The notes under the pieces were generated by a model that saw only the letters and a program-made list of their open reading frames with translations, was not told the DNA's origin and searched no databases. Shown here one piece after another: positions 54,346-63,986 of a stretch of 64,000 nt of DNA (the first letter of the stretch is position 1; every line of letters starts with the position of its first letter). The position numbers and the translations under genes were made by a program. The stretch comes from Paenibacillus sp. FSL R5-0341 (GTDB taxonomy: Bacteria; Bacillota; Bacilli; Paenibacillales; Paenibacillaceae), in contig NZ_CP150241.1 of assembly GCF_037975235.1 (NCBI RefSeq), positions 682,001-746,000 on the forward strand. Reading direction: 5' to 3'.

Positions 54346-55665
54346 TTATTCCTGAGCCATCGCCTTGAAGGAAGCTTCTGCAGCTTCCAATGTAGCCTGA
54401 ACATCCTCGTCTGTATGGGCCGTGGTCAGGAACCAAGCCTCATATTTGGATGGAGCCAGGTTAATGCCACGGTTCAGCATGTGACGGAAGAAGGAAGCAA
54501 ACAGCTCTCCATCCGTGTCTTGAGCATGATCATAATTCGTAACCGGATGGTCACAGAAATGGGTGGAGAACGCACCGCGGATCCGGTTGATTGTCAGTGC
54601 AATCCCATGACGGTCAGCAGAAGCTTGCAGACCTGCCGTCAGGTCGATAGCAAGACGTTCCATCTCTTCGTATACACCCTCGCCTTGCAGGACCTCCAGA
54701 CATGCGATACCAGCCGAGATGGATGCAGGGTTACCAGCCATCGTTCCCGCCTGATAAGCAGGGCCGAGTGGGGCAACCTGCTCCATAACATGTTTGCGTC
54801 CGCCGTAAGCACCGATTGGCAGGCCGCCACCAATAATTTTACCAAGAGCCGTCAGATCGGGTTCAATCTCCGCATGATTATCGAGTCCGGCATACGTCTG
54901 TGTAGAACCGTAATGGAAACGGAAAGCCGTAATAACCTCGTCATAGATAACCAGTGAGCCGTTGGCCCGTGTCATGGCACAAAGGCCTTCCAGGAAGCCA
55001 GGTTCCGGCATAACCATTCCGAAATTCCCAACGATCGGTTCAACCATGACCGCGGCAACATCGTCACCCCAGTGCTCCAAAGCATCCTTCAGGGCTTCCA
55101 GATCATTGTAGGGCACAGTAATGACTTCTTGTGCAATACTGGCTGGAACTCCCGCACTGTCAGGAATTCCGAGCGTGGACGGGCCTGAACCTGCAGCTAC
55201 AAGCACCAGATCCGAGTGACCGTGGTAACATCCGGCGAATTTTACGATCTTGTTGCGTTTGGTGTAGGCACGGGCTACGCGAATCGTAGTCATGACCGCC
55301 TCCGTACCGGAGTTTACAAAACGAACTTTATCCATGGAAGGAATGGCTTCTTTCAGCATTTTGGCGAGCCTGATCTCAAGCTCTGTTGGGGTACCGTACA
55401 GCACACCATTTGCTGCAGCTTCCGTAATTGCCTGCGTAATATGAGGGTGGGCATGTCCTGTAACAATTGGACCGTAAGCGGCCAGATAGTCAATATAACG
55501 GTTGTCATCGACATCCCAGAAGTGGGCGCCTTGGGCTTTTTTCATAAATACAGGTGCACCGCCACCAACGGCTTTGAACGAGCGTGATGGGCTGTTAACA
55601 CCTCCTACAATATGTTCAAGTGCTTCTGCGTATAGAAGTTCGGAACGGGAACGTGATGTATTCAT
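54346..55665 (-). CDS. gsaB: Glutamate-1-semialdehyde 2,1-aminomutase
   Basis: PLP enzyme that converts glutamate-1-semialdehyde to 5-aminolevulinate for haem, sirohaem and cobalamin synthesis. The 439-residue protein starts [20 protein letters not shown] after 18 residues. It has [51 protein letters not shown], and the PLP lysine in [20 protein letters not shown]. The ATG at 55665 follows AAAGGAAG; an upstream frame start at 55755 lacks one. It stands alone with no other hem gene, matching the second GSA-AM (gsaB) of Bacilli rather than hemL, which sits in the hemAXCDBL operon. That paralogue assignment is inference. Confidence 0.88.
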   Translation of the reverse strand: MNTSRSRSELLYAEALEHIVGGVNSPSRSFKAVGGGAPVFMKKAQGAHFWDVDDNRYIDYLAAYGPIVTGHAHPHITQAITEAAANGVLYGTPTELEIRLAKMLKEAIPSMDKVRFVNSGTEAVMTTIRVARAYTKRNKIVKFAGCYHGHSDLVLVAAGSGPSTLGIPDSAGVPASIAQEVITVPYNDLEALKDALEHWGDDVAAVMVEPIVGNFGMVMPEPGFLEGLCAMTRANGSLVIYDEVITAFRFHYGSTQTYAGLDNHAEIEPDLTALGKIIGGGLPIGAYGGRKHVMEQVAPLGPAYQAGTMAGNPASISAGIACLEVLQGEGVYEEMERLAIDLTAGLQASADRHGIALTINRIRGAFSTHFCDHPVTNYDHAQDTDGELFASFFRHMLNRGINLAPSKYEAWFLTTAHTDEDVQATLEAAEASFKAMAQE

Positions 55666-55759
55666 AAGATAACTTCCTTTCGTAATGCAAAATATGATAA
55701 AGGTACAAGCTACAGAAAGATATGATGATTTTCTCATAATAGTATAGCCGGGCACAACG

Positions 55760-55786
55760 AGAGGGCAGCGTAATGGCTGCCCTCTG
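55760..55786 (-). terminator. Hairpin after LCP gene
   Basis: GAGGGCAGC-GTAATG-GCTGCCCTC, a perfect 9-bp stem just past the stop at 55797. The minus-strand tail is TCGTTGTG, not a clean T run, so termination is plausible but not certain. Confidence 0.5.
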
Positions 55787-55796
55787 CATGTTTACA

Positions 55797-56840
55797 TTAC
55801 TGAGCCGGTTGCTCTGACTTTTGATCGTCACCACTGGCTGTTTTATCTTCGGTGCTGGTTGTACTATCATCCGTTGTAGCAGGCGGGTGAATAATATCCT
55901 GAATATGCTGCTTCAATTTCTCTTCATTGGTAACCGTCAATACTTGCGCACCGCCTGCTGTACGTTCTTCTTTCAGCAGATTCATTGGCGGGATCTGCTC
56001 ACTGCCATTCATGCTGCTCTGGTAACCGAGGCCACCCAGTTTCCACATATCGGAGAGTGTCAGATTCGTATCCACATAAGGATTAACCTGTTCCAGAATG
56101 GAAGGCAGCTTGGCAATGGTTGTTGTTGACTGCATTTTCGCCGTCACAGCTTTCAGCAACTCACGCTGACGCTCGGAACGAGCGAAATCCGACATCGCAT
56201 CATGGCGGAAACGAACGTACATGAGGGCTGTTTCGCCATCCAGATGCTGATACCCTTTTTTGAGATCAATATCGTATTCGTTATTGTCTGCTTTACTTGT
56301 ATAGTGCATGTCTTTCTCCACATCAAAATCAACACCGCCAACGGCATCCACCAATTTGATGAATCCCTGGAAATCCGTATACACATAATACTGTACAGGA
56401 ATGCCGAGCAGGTCGCCGGCAGCTTGCATCGCTGCATTAGGACCATGGGTGATGGCAGTGTTGATCCGTTCCTTGCCATATCCGTCAATATTGACGTAAG
56501 TGTCGCGCAGAATGGAGAACAGATTGATTTTTTTGGTAAGTGGGTCGAGCGATACAACCATCATGCTGTCGGAGCGGGGAACTTCACCTTTTTTCAATCC
56601 GCGCGCATCGACACCCATAACGAGAATATTTACCGTTTCTGTGCCTTCCCATTTTGGAGGGTCAGGAGTATTTACTTTCTCCACATTCTCGATACCTGCG
56701 AATGGTGATTCGTCGCCGTCTTTTGCCAAACCGTCCAACTGATTGAGAATAGAACCGAAATAATATGCCGCTGCTCCTCCGATAATTAACACGAAGGCGG
56801 CAAGAGAAATCCATATGGTTCTCTTCGTCTTTCTGGTCAT
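55797..56840 (-). CDS. LytR-CpsA-Psr (LCP) family cell-wall glycopolymer ligase
   Basis: A 347-residue membrane-anchored transferase that attaches teichoic-acid-type polymers to peptidoglycan. One membrane helix at about 10-30, then the LCP domain (about 70-235): VNILVMGVDARGLKKGEVPR, SDSMMVVSLDPLTKKINLFS, ILRDTYVNIDGYGKERINTA, and the Arg/Asp residues of GEDALMYVRFRHDAMSDFA-like segment that bind the lipid pyrophosphate. A Ser/Thr-rich tail ends the protein. The ATG at 56840 follows AAAGGAGAG; a frame start at 56948 is rejected. It is divergent from the ABC transporter genes. Confidence 0.92.
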   Translation of the reverse strand: MTRKTKRTIWISLAAFVLIIGGAAAYYFGSILNQLDGLAKDGDESPFAGIENVEKVNTPDPPKWEGTETVNILVMGVDARGLKKGEVPRSDSMMVVSLDPLTKKINLFSILRDTYVNIDGYGKERINTAITHGPNAAMQAAGDLLGIPVQYYVYTDFQGFIKLVDAVGGVDFDVEKDMHYTSKADNNEYDIDLKKGYQHLDGETALMYVRFRHDAMSDFARSERQRELLKAVTAKMQSTTTIAKLPSILEQVNPYVDTNLTLSDMWKLGGLGYQSSMNGSEQIPPMNLLKEERTAGGAQVLTVTNEEKLKQHIQDIIHPPATTDDSTTSTEDKTASGDDQKSEQPAQ

Positions 56841-56968
56841 GCTAGCTCTCCTTTGTATTTGAGATGAAATAAAAAACGAGTTCGGGTATTGCTGAATTTT
56901 GACTGATACCATTATAATTTCTTTTTGGGCTACAAGCAATTTCAACAAAATCCAAGTGAGGTATAATC

Positions 56969-58015
56969 ATGCTGGCGATTGATGTCAAAGATTTGCGCAA
57001 GTCGTTTAGCGTCCAGAAAAGCCGAGGTGGGCTGAAGGGCGCATTCCAAGACCTGTTTGCACGTCAATACCAGGAGGTATTGGCTGTAAATGATATTTCA
57101 TTTCAGATTCCGCAGGGCGAAATATGCGGATATATTGGGGAGAACGGTGCCGGTAAATCAACAACAATCAAGATGTTGACCGGCATTTTGGTGCCTACTT
57201 CAGGGCAAATATCGGTTGGTGGATATGTTCCGTATCAGGAACGGGAGAAGTTTGTACAGAATATTGGTGTTGTTTTTGGTCAGCGCAGTCAATTGTGGTG
57301 GGATATTGGTGTTATTGAATCCTTCCATTTATTGCGCAAAGTATATCGTGTAGGAGAGGCTGATTTCCGCAAAAGGTTGGATGAACTGGTTGAGCGTCTA
57401 CAGCTTCAGGACCTGTTAAGCCGTCCGGTACGTAAGCTCAGTCTTGGTCAGCGCATGCGCTGTGAGTTGGTGGCAGCCTTGTTGCATAACCCGAGTATTG
57501 TTTTCCTGGACGAGCCAACCATTGGCTTGGATATTGTCGTGAAGTCGGAGATTCGGGATTTCTTGAAAGACATGAACAAGGAGCATGGAACGACCATTCT
57601 GCTCACAACCCACGATTTACAGGACATTGAGGCCCTGTGTTCCCGGGTCATCATGCTTGATGCAGGCAACATCATCTATGATGGAGGTCTGGATCATCTC
57701 AAGTCCCAGTGGGGTAAAGAGCGGGAGATCCGCTTCAAATTTGGTTCAGCTCACAACATCAGTCAGATGCAGGAATGGACTGCAGCGTTACCTGTACGTT
57801 GGACGGTTGAGAATGAATTGTCCGCATCCGTATGGATTCCGCTGGAACTGAATGTTTCGGATGTACTCGGACGTGTCGTTGGACAGGCCGATATTACCGA
57901 TATTCAGATTATCGAGATCAATACGGATGAGATTGTGCGCAGTATATACCAATCCGGTTCCGCCGAGCGTCCCGAGATTGTGGGAGCAGGGAAAGAAGCG
58001 GTGGGTGTATCCTGA
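56969..58015 (+). CDS. ABC transporter ATP-binding protein
   Basis: A 348-residue cytosolic ATPase. Walker A is GENGAGKSTT in ICGYIGENGAGKSTTIKMLT, the signature RKLSLGQRMRCEL, Walker B IVFLDEPTIGLD and the switch His in TTHDLQDI. The N-terminal and C-terminal extensions (about 1-45 and 245-348) are typical of the ABC-2 subclass paired with PF06182-type permeases. ATG at 56969 follows AGTGAGGT. The first permease starts 1 nt after its stop and the second 5 nt after that, forming a three-gene operon. The substrate is unknown; drug, polysaccharide or lipid export are possibilities for this subclass. Confidence 0.92.
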   Translation: MLAIDVKDLRKSFSVQKSRGGLKGAFQDLFARQYQEVLAVNDISFQIPQGEICGYIGENGAGKSTTIKMLTGILVPTSGQISVGGYVPYQEREKFVQNIGVVFGQRSQLWWDIGVIESFHLLRKVYRVGEADFRKRLDELVERLQLQDLLSRPVRKLSLGQRMRCELVAALLHNPSIVFLDEPTIGLDIVVKSEIRDFLKDMNKEHGTTILLTTHDLQDIEALCSRVIMLDAGNIIYDGGLDHLKSQWGKEREIRFKFGSAHNISQMQEWTAALPVRWTVENELSASVWIPLELNVSDVLGRVVGQADITDIQIIEINTDEIVRSIYQSGSAERPEIVGAGKEAVGVS

Positions 58016-58016
58016 G

Positions 58017-58811
58017 ATGAATAGTGCATTTATTGATTTTATGCGCATCCGTTTTTTAACGATGCTGGCATACCGGGTGAATTATTACTCCGGCATTTTG
58101 ATATATACGCTGAATATCGGCGTGTATTACTTTACCTGGCAAGCCATTTACGGTAGCAGTGGTGAACTTGGTGGCTTCACGGCAGCTCAGATGACCACGT
58201 ATATCGCTGTATCCTGGATGGCACGTGCCTTTTACTTTAACAACCTGGATCGAGAGATTGCCGCAGACATACGGGATGGCTCCATCGCGATTCAATTCAT
58301 CAGGCCGATCAATTACGTTATGGTCAAAATGATGCAAGGCCTGGGCGAAGGCATTTTCCGCTTTCTGCTCCTCATGATTCCGGGGATGCTCATCGCCATT
58401 CTGCTGTTCCCGGTTGAACTGCCTACGGCACCATCCGCTTGGATTGGCTTTCTCGTCATGCTGTTCTTCAGTTTCCTCATTAATTCCCAGATTAATGTGA
58501 TAACAGGACTGGCGGCATTCTTTGTGGAAAACAATGAAGGCATGATGCGTATGAAACGCGTCGTGGTCGATCTGTTCTCTGGTCTAATCATCCCGATTAG
58601 CCTGTATCCAGGCTGGATGTCTGCGGTGATGAAGGTATTGCCTTTTCAGGCCATTACGTATCTGCCCGGTTCCGTTTTCACTGGAAGAGTGGAAGGTACC
58701 GCCATCTGGAGTGTACTCGGTATTCAGGTGTTCTGGTTTGCCGTGCTGCTGCTTCCGATGGTATTGATCTGGCGTAAGGCGCGCAAGCGTCTGTTCGTGC
58801 AAGGGGGATAA
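58017..58811 (+). CDS. ABC-2 type permease (PF06182-like)
   Basis: A 264-residue inner-membrane protein with six predicted helices. It begins SAFIDFMRIRFLTMLAYRVN, the layout of the DUF990/ABC2_membrane_6 permeases, and continues with an ISWMARAFYFNNLDREIAAD-like helix-loop and FLINSQINVITGLAAFFVEN. The ATG at 58017 is 1 nt after the ATPase stop; the larger upstream-extended frame overlaps that gene and is rejected. It pairs with the permease at 58817, giving a heterodimeric channel driven by the adjacent ATPase. Confidence 0.85.
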   Translation: MNSAFIDFMRIRFLTMLAYRVNYYSGILIYTLNIGVYYFTWQAIYGSSGELGGFTAAQMTTYIAVSWMARAFYFNNLDREIAADIRDGSIAIQFIRPINYVMVKMMQGLGEGIFRFLLLMIPGMLIAILLFPVELPTAPSAWIGFLVMLFFSFLINSQINVITGLAAFFVENNEGMMRMKRVVVDLFSGLIIPISLYPGWMSAVMKVLPFQAITYLPGSVFTGRVEGTAIWSVLGIQVFWFAVLLLPMVLIWRKARKRLFVQGG

Positions 58812-58816
58812 CAGAT

Positions 58817-59602
58817 ATGTACTATATGGGTCTGATCTGGGAATATTTGAAGAATTACATGAAAACACGACTCACGTACCGTGCCGATTTCTGGGTGGAG
58901 ATCCTATCGGATCTGCTGTTCCAGGCAACCAACCTGATCTTTATCTTTGTGGTTTTCCGTCATACGGATAACCTGGGCGGCTGGAGTGAGAGTGAAGTAC
59001 TCTTTGTTTATGGATATTTTATGGTGCCCTATGGCATCTTCAGTTGTTTTATCAATCTGTGGGGATTCAGCGAGCGGTATATCGTCAAAGGTGAGATGGA
59101 TCGGATCCTGACACGCCCTGCTCATAATCTGTTCCAAATATTGCTTGAAAATGTGGACCCGCCTGCACTCGTGGGCTCGTTTATCGGCTTGATCATCATG
59201 ATCTTCAGCGGAGCAGAGATGGGCTTAATGCTGGAGTGGTGGCATATTCCGGCCTTGATTATTTTGGCACTCAGTTCAGTAATGATCTATGCCGGCATTT
59301 ATACCACACTGACTTCGTTGTCCTTTTATTCGGACGCGCCAACAGGTATTCTGCCATTGATGTATAACATTCAAGGATACGGACGCTACCCGGTAACGAT
59401 CTATAACCGTGCCATTCAGGTGCTGTTAACCTGGATCATTCCGTTTGCCTTCGTGGGCATCTATCCGGCAGCCTTGTTCCTGGAGAGGTCCGAGATGCAT
59501 CGCATGGCGCTGCTTACACCTGTAATGGGACTGGTGTTTGGCTCGATGGGCTTGCTGCTGTGGAATTATGGCGTGAAGCGGTATCGCGGAGCAGGATCAT
59601 AA
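58817..59602 (+). CDS. ABC-2 type permease (PF06182-like), partner
   Basis: A 261-residue inner-membrane protein with six predicted helices. The core VEILSDLLFQATNLIFIFVV and YGYFMVPYGIFSCFINLWGF, then RYIVKGEMDRILTRPAHNLF, matches the second permease of the same three-gene system. ATG at 58817 follows AAGGGGGATA, 5 nt after the first permease stop. The operon ends here; a Bcp gene follows 46 bp later and could be co-transcribed, with a terminator after it. Confidence 0.85.
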   Translation: MYYMGLIWEYLKNYMKTRLTYRADFWVEILSDLLFQATNLIFIFVVFRHTDNLGGWSESEVLFVYGYFMVPYGIFSCFINLWGFSERYIVKGEMDRILTRPAHNLFQILLENVDPPALVGSFIGLIIMIFSGAEMGLMLEWWHIPALIILALSSVMIYAGIYTTLTSLSFYSDAPTGILPLMYNIQGYGRYPVTIYNRAIQVLLTWIIPFAFVGIYPAALFLERSEMHRMALLTPVMGLVFGSMGLLLWNYGVKRYRGAGS

Positions 59603-59648
59603 TAAACGCACTATAACAATTCATGGGGAAGATTAGGGAGGAATTGAC

Positions 59649-60113
59649 ATGACGTTAACTGTAGGTGAATTGGCACCGGATTTTGAGCTTCCGTCCAGTA
59701 CCGGAGAACGGGTGAAGCTTTCGGATTACCGCGGACAGCGGGTGCTGCTTTATTTTTACCCTAAGGATATGACATCGTCCTGTACGCAACAGGCTTGTGA
59801 TTTCCGGGATCGACATGCTGAATTTGAGGGGCTGAACACTATCATTCTCGGGATCAGCACCGACCCGATGAAACAACATGACAAGTTTATTGCCAAGTAT
59901 GGACTGCCGTTCACCTTGTTGTCGGATGAAGAGCACGTTGTAGCCGAGCAATACGGTGTATGGCAGCTGAAGAAAATGTATGGCAAGGAGTATATGGGGA
60001 TGGTTCGCTCCACTTTTCTGATTGATGAAGAGGGAACGTTGATCAAGGATTGGTCCAAAGTTCGGGTCAAAGGACATATCGAGGCTGCACTTGAGGCTAT
60101 AAAGGCCATATAG
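59649..60113 (+). CDS. bcp: Thiol peroxidase, Bcp-type peroxiredoxin
   Basis: Reduces peroxides with thioredoxin-derived electrons in the cytosol. The 154-residue protein begins TLTVGELAPDFELPSSTGER. The peroxidatic Cys45 lies in YPKDMTSSCTQQACDFRD, with the resolving Cys50 five residues later as in Bcp-type (PrxQ) enzymes. The usual TPGCT is TSSCT here, a Pro-to-Ser and Gly-to-Ser change next to the active cysteine, within natural variation. The Arg of the active site is in GMVRSTFLID. ATG at 59649 follows AGGGAGGA. It is the last gene before a bidirectional terminator. Confidence 0.93.
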   Translation: MTLTVGELAPDFELPSSTGERVKLSDYRGQRVLLYFYPKDMTSSCTQQACDFRDRHAEFEGLNTIILGISTDPMKQHDKFIAKYGLPFTLLSDEEHVVAEQYGVWQLKKMYGKEYMGMVRSTFLIDEEGTLIKDWSKVRVKGHIEAALEAIKAI

Positions 60114-60142
60114 GCTGCCCCGACAGCATATTCACCAACAAT

Positions 60143-60188
60143 AAAAAAAGGCTGTGCTCGCGGAAGTTGCCGTGAACGCAGCCTTTTA
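60143..60188. terminator. Bidirectional terminator, bcp / germination locus 2
   Basis: AAAGGCTG and CGCGG pair with CCGTG and CAGCCTTT around AAGTTG, with A and T tails serving both convergent transcripts. Confidence 0.85.
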
Positions 60189-60238
60189 TGTATTCGGATT
60201 TTCAGCACTTTTATCTGATATTCAAAAAAAATATACAA

Positions 60239-61348
60239 TTAGAGGGAGTTGCTTTGCTTCCTTTTGCGGGAGCGAATGCGATGAACCAGCAGGAGGAACA
60301 GCGGGATAATAAAGCTGACAGTGATATCCCAGTCTACCCAAGCAGGCATGATGGTAGTGGTATAGAAAATAACATTCGGAGCAATAAGGACACCGAGGGC
60401 GAATAATAACAGAGACGAAGGCAGAATAAGAGGCTTATATGTCTTCAAACGAAATAATTGTGCTGTTCCCAGAACAAAAGCAAATAGATACAGCAAACTT
60501 TTGAAATAAGTAGATATTAACCAGGAGATAGCCATGAACGCTTCGATTCGTTCGAAGAAGTTACCTATATTAATTTTCTGCGAAAGGGCGTATGAGATAT
60601 AAATGCCATGTTGCGTCAGTATAGGTCCCATCACCATGAGCGAGATGAGCAGCAGCAAGCTTAGAAGTAATCCTCCAAAGAGGGTTGCCAGCAAGAAGTC
60701 CCGTTTGAAATGAGGCCCGGAGTTCACATACGGGAGAAACACGGAAAGAACGATAAGCTCGCCAAAGGAAGTAAAAGCTGCGCGGAAGATGGACTCCACA
60801 AGATGTATCCAGGGTGTGCTGAAATACGGCTGCAGATTGGCGCTTTCAGCTTGAGGCAGGAGCCCCAAATAGAGAGAGATAATAAACACCAAAACGATAG
60901 GGGTCAACAGTTCGGAGCTCAAGCCGATAGTTCGAAAACCATGGGTAAGCCCCCAGGCAAGGGTGCAAATGATCATCAGAATAATGACCCGAATGGGGGT
61001 CTTGAGATAAATTTGGGTAGTCAAGAAGTCACCGACCTCACGGACACATATGGCTGCACCTATGGCAAAATAAAATAGGTAAGCAACTGAGAGCATGGAA
61101 CCAGCCCAAGTCCCGAGTACTTTTTTACTGATTTCAAAAAGACTCAACTGAGGATGTGTTCGATGGAGTGTATACAAAACCCACATGATACCAACACCGA
61201 TCGGTAGACTAACTAGAGAACAAAACCATGCGTCCTGCTTGCCAACTGCGGTGACGAGTGAAGGGTAGATGAGAACCATATCTCCAACCATAACCAGGAA
61301 AGTGAGCAGGGTGAACTGCCGAATCGTGAGTTTTTCTTTCATCAACAT
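60239..61348 (-). CDS. GerB-type spore germination permease (tandem copy 2)
   Basis: A 369-residue inner spore membrane protein with about ten helices, B subunit of a GerA-type receptor. It starts LTIRQFTLLTFLVMVGDMVL and carries REVGDFLTTQIYLKTPIRVI, LVESIFRAAFTSFGELIVLS and QKINIGNFFERIEAFMAISW. It is closely similar throughout to the gene at 61395, sharing long identical stretches (for example FFERIE, SWLISTYFK, LILPSS and WVDWD), so the pair is a tandem duplication. The ATG at 61348 follows GGAAGGAG. It is the last gene of locus 2; the terminator at 60143 follows. Confidence 0.9.
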   Translation of the reverse strand: MLMKEKLTIRQFTLLTFLVMVGDMVLIYPSLVTAVGKQDAWFCSLVSLPIGVGIMWVLYTLHRTHPQLSLFEISKKVLGTWAGSMLSVAYLFYFAIGAAICVREVGDFLTTQIYLKTPIRVIILMIICTLAWGLTHGFRTIGLSSELLTPIVLVFIISLYLGLLPQAESANLQPYFSTPWIHLVESIFRAAFTSFGELIVLSVFLPYVNSGPHFKRDFLLATLFGGLLLSLLLLISLMVMGPILTQHGIYISYALSQKINIGNFFERIEAFMAISWLISTYFKSLLYLFAFVLGTAQLFRLKTYKPLILPSSLLLFALGVLIAPNVIFYTTTIMPAWVDWDITVSFIIPLFLLLVHRIRSRKRKQSNSL

Positions 61349-61394
61349 GTTCTATACTCCTTCCGGTAATTACTGTTTTAAGCTCCCTCCAGAA

Positions 61395-62519
61395 TTATCC
61401 CTCAGTTGTTGGCTGGGGCTGTGAATTGGATTTTCTGCGGGACTTCACTAATTGAATTAGAACCAACATACCCGGAAGAATGATACCTAGCGTAGTATCC
61501 CAATCTACCCAATACGGAACGATGGTGATAATGATAAACGTCAGGCTAGGCGCGACGAGATTGGCCATTCCATATACAAGCATGGACGATGGCAGAATGA
61601 GCATCTTGAACTGTTTTAGCTTGAAGAGTTCTGCGCATCCAACAATAAATGCATATAAGTAGATCATCGCTTTGAAGTAGGTAGAGATGAGCCACGAGCA
61701 AGCCATGATCACCTCGATTCGTTCGAAGAATCCGCCGATGCTAATCTTCTGAGATAAAATAAAGGAAGCGTATATATTGTGTTGGGTAAGAAAAGGTCCG
61801 AGTACGAGCATGGATATCGTAACCAGAACAGCAAGGATCAGGTTGCCCAGCCCTGCTGAAATGATGATGTCACGCATACGATGGCGGCTTCTTGCAACGT
61901 AGGGCAGGATCATCAAAATGGGAACAGTTTCGCCAACGGGATAGATGATACTCACCAGAATACCCTGAGCTATGGATACAACGCCCGTATCTGTTACGGG
62001 CTCCAGATTACTAGTGTCCACCTGTGGAAGAAGACAGAAAGCGAGTATTACGATGAACAATATAGCGATGGGCATGAGCAATTCACTTGTTCTCGCGATG
62101 GTCTCCAAGCCATGATATACACCACATCCGATGGCAATAACAAACATAAGGATAATTACACGTATAGGAGTATATTGAAAAATTTGGGAGGTCATGAAGT
62201 CTCCAACCTCTCGGGTATGTGTCGATGTACCAATCAAGAAGAAGAACAGGTAGAAGCATGAAAAAAGGGTACCAGGCCAAAAACCCAACGTACTTCGGGC
62301 AATCTGCACCAGGTTTTTCCCGGGATGCATATTGGCCAATTTCATAATCAGGGCCATGAGAGCCATCCCGAGTGGAACACCAATAAGAGCACATATCCAG
62401 GCATCTTGCTTGGCATAGGACGTGATGACGGAGGGGTAGATCAGCATCATATCTCCAATCACTAACATAAATGTTAGGGTGGACAATTGTCTTGTTCCGA
62501 TCCGTCCCTTTTCAAGCAT
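61395..62519 (-). CDS. GerB-type spore germination permease (tandem copy 1)
   Basis: A 374-residue B-subunit homologue with the same helix plan as its neighbour: TRQLSTLTFMLVIGDMMLIY at the start, REVGDFMTSQIFQYTPIRVI, GVVSIAQGILVSIIYPVGET and QKISIGGFFERIEVIMACSW. The start ATG at 62519 follows GGAGGGTGG. It lies 19 bp after the small two-helix protein and 46 bp before the second B copy, in the same direction. Divergence between the copies is concentrated in the N-terminal half and loops, which suggests separate germinant specificities. Confidence 0.9.
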   Translation of the reverse strand: MLEKGRIGTRQLSTLTFMLVIGDMMLIYPSVITSYAKQDAWICALIGVPLGMALMALIMKLANMHPGKNLVQIARSTLGFWPGTLFSCFYLFFFLIGTSTHTREVGDFMTSQIFQYTPIRVIILMFVIAIGCGVYHGLETIARTSELLMPIAILFIVILAFCLLPQVDTSNLEPVTDTGVVSIAQGILVSIIYPVGETVPILMILPYVARSRHRMRDIIISAGLGNLILAVLVTISMLVLGPFLTQHNIYASFILSQKISIGGFFERIEVIMACSWLISTYFKAMIYLYAFIVGCAELFKLKQFKMLILPSSMLVYGMANLVAPSLTFIIITIVPYWVDWDTTLGIILPGMLVLIQLVKSRRKSNSQPQPTTEG

Positions 62520-62538
62520 GATGTACCACCCTCCTCTC

Positions 62539-62787
62539 CTAAGTTCCAGTCAAACGTGCTAATAAATGGTTCACGGGGTCATAGATCCACATAATGATAT
62601 AAAGGGGGCTGGGGAATTCCCACAAATTAGACGCTATGACACCGAAGACTGTAGCCGTAAGAAGCATTACACTGTATACGGCAGTTTCTCTCCATTCCTT
62701 TCGGCGAATGAGGACAGGCAGATCAACCCAGCCAATAATGACTGCTACGACGATAACCGCGAGTGTTAGCAACACAACTTCTCTCAC
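62539..62787 (-). CDS. Small two-helix protein of germination locus 2 (candidate D subunit)
   Basis: An 82-residue protein with membrane helices at about 3-20 and 36-52. The loop VDLPVLIRRKEWRET separates them, and the C-terminal ~27 residues (SPLYIIMWIYDPVNHLLARL) are amphipathic. Its 5' end overlaps the GerC stop by 4 nt (ATGA), and the B gene follows after 19 bp. Small two-helix genes inside gerA-type operons of Bacilli are known to encode D subunits that modulate receptor function, so this is a candidate by position and topology, not by verified homology. Confidence 0.78.
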   Translation of the reverse strand: MREVVLLTLAVIVVAVIIGWVDLPVLIRRKEWRETAVYSVMLLTATVFGVIASNLWEFPSPLYIIMWIYDPVNHLLARLTGT

Positions 62788-63986
62788 TCCTTCAATTGAT
62801 CTTTAAATGAATCGTCCAGTGTACCTACACGTTTAATCTGCACATTGGCTTTGTACTTGATATCCAGTTCTTCAAAATATTTGTCCCAGTCATTTTCCAT
62901 CGTCTTAAAAAGCTTGGGATCAGCATGGTACACATCCTGTCCGAAACCGAATATATCGACATGGAATTTGCGTCTTACTGAATTGATGGATTTCTGCATC
63001 AGTTCAATTAACCGCTCTTCACTATCTGTTTCAAGCTCTTTGAGAACTTTCATGGAACCAATCTTGATGTCACATTCGACTGCACCGATGGAAGAGACAT
63101 TCTTGATATCAATGTTAATTACAGGCTTACCGTTTACGATTTGGGCTTTTCTCTTCGTTGTTGTGCGGAGGGCCTTAAACGTCACGTTGCCCTTCTTGCG
63201 ACAAGGCAAGTGGCTTACGGTAGATTGCACATTGTCACGAATGTAATTGTAGCCTTTAGATTCATCCTCCGTTAACCAGCCAATCAGCTTGTCTTTCCTG
63301 AATACACTCAGCCCCGTTGAATTAAGGCGGGCAGGTGATCGGATGGTGGCTATATTCTCTTTATGACCACTTTGTTCTTGGTTACCGAGAATCTCTATTC
63401 CCGTAATAACAGGCTGAATGCCAGGAGATAACATGAATTCGATTAATTCATCCCCGGTTACTGTAGTGGTGGGGGACCAGGTCTTGGAGGATACATCCAG
63501 GGAATTAAACAACTTCTCCGCAGGAATATTCTCTAAAGGTGTAAGCACATCAAGTACTTGGGAGGCCGTTGTATTCTTTGCCACCATAACGTAATAATCA
63601 GGTCGAACCGTAGGTTCGCGCATCAAGGCTTCCATAACATCGTAAATGCCTTCCTTGCGGGCATACTCTTCACCAAATACCAGCACGCGGATATGCGCCA
63701 TGAATATGCGGCGTGGACTAGTCTCCGTTAATTTCTGAATCGCTTCAAACAAAGTGGTAGCAGATGCTTGATACTGGGTAACTGGCGTCCCTTTCCCTCC
63801 GCCCGCCTTGGAAGATACCTCATTTGGAACAACGACCTGAGCACTTACTTTGATCATATCGCCATCTTTGTCCACGCCAAGGCCCAACATAATACCAAGT
63901 TCATTCAACTCCTGGCGATCCCAGCATCCGGTAAGGAGAGGAAGCAGAATGGCACAGGATAAAATTAAGCGTAAGCATCTGTTCAT
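62784..63986 (-). CDS. Ger(x)C family spore germination lipoprotein
   Basis: A 400-residue C subunit. Signal peptide with lipobox LLTGC followed by WDRQELNELGIMLGLGVDKD. The Ger(x)C core shows ARKEGIYDVMEALMREPTVR and VLTPLENIPAEKLFNSLDVS. C-terminal segments (SIGAVECDIKIGSMKVLKEL, RRKFHVDIFGFGQDVYHADP) complete the three-domain fold. The ATG at 63986 follows AGGAG with 9 nt spacing (AGGAGTGCACATCC). It is the first gene of locus 2 in view; the A subunit is expected just beyond the window end. Overlap with the small protein gene indicates coupling. Confidence 0.92.
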   Translation of the reverse strand: MNRCLRLILSCAILLPLLTGCWDRQELNELGIMLGLGVDKDGDMIKVSAQVVVPNEVSSKAGGGKGTPVTQYQASATTLFEAIQKLTETSPRRIFMAHIRVLVFGEEYARKEGIYDVMEALMREPTVRPDYYVMVAKNTTASQVLDVLTPLENIPAEKLFNSLDVSSKTWSPTTTVTGDELIEFMLSPGIQPVITGIEILGNQEQSGHKENIATIRSPARLNSTGLSVFRKDKLIGWLTEDESKGYNYIRDNVQSTVSHLPCRKKGNVTFKALRTTTKRKAQIVNGKPVINIDIKNVSSIGAVECDIKIGSMKVLKELETDSEERLIELMQKSINSVRRKFHVDIFGFGQDVYHADPKLFKTMENDWDKYFEELDIKYKANVQIKRVGTLDDSFKDQLKE

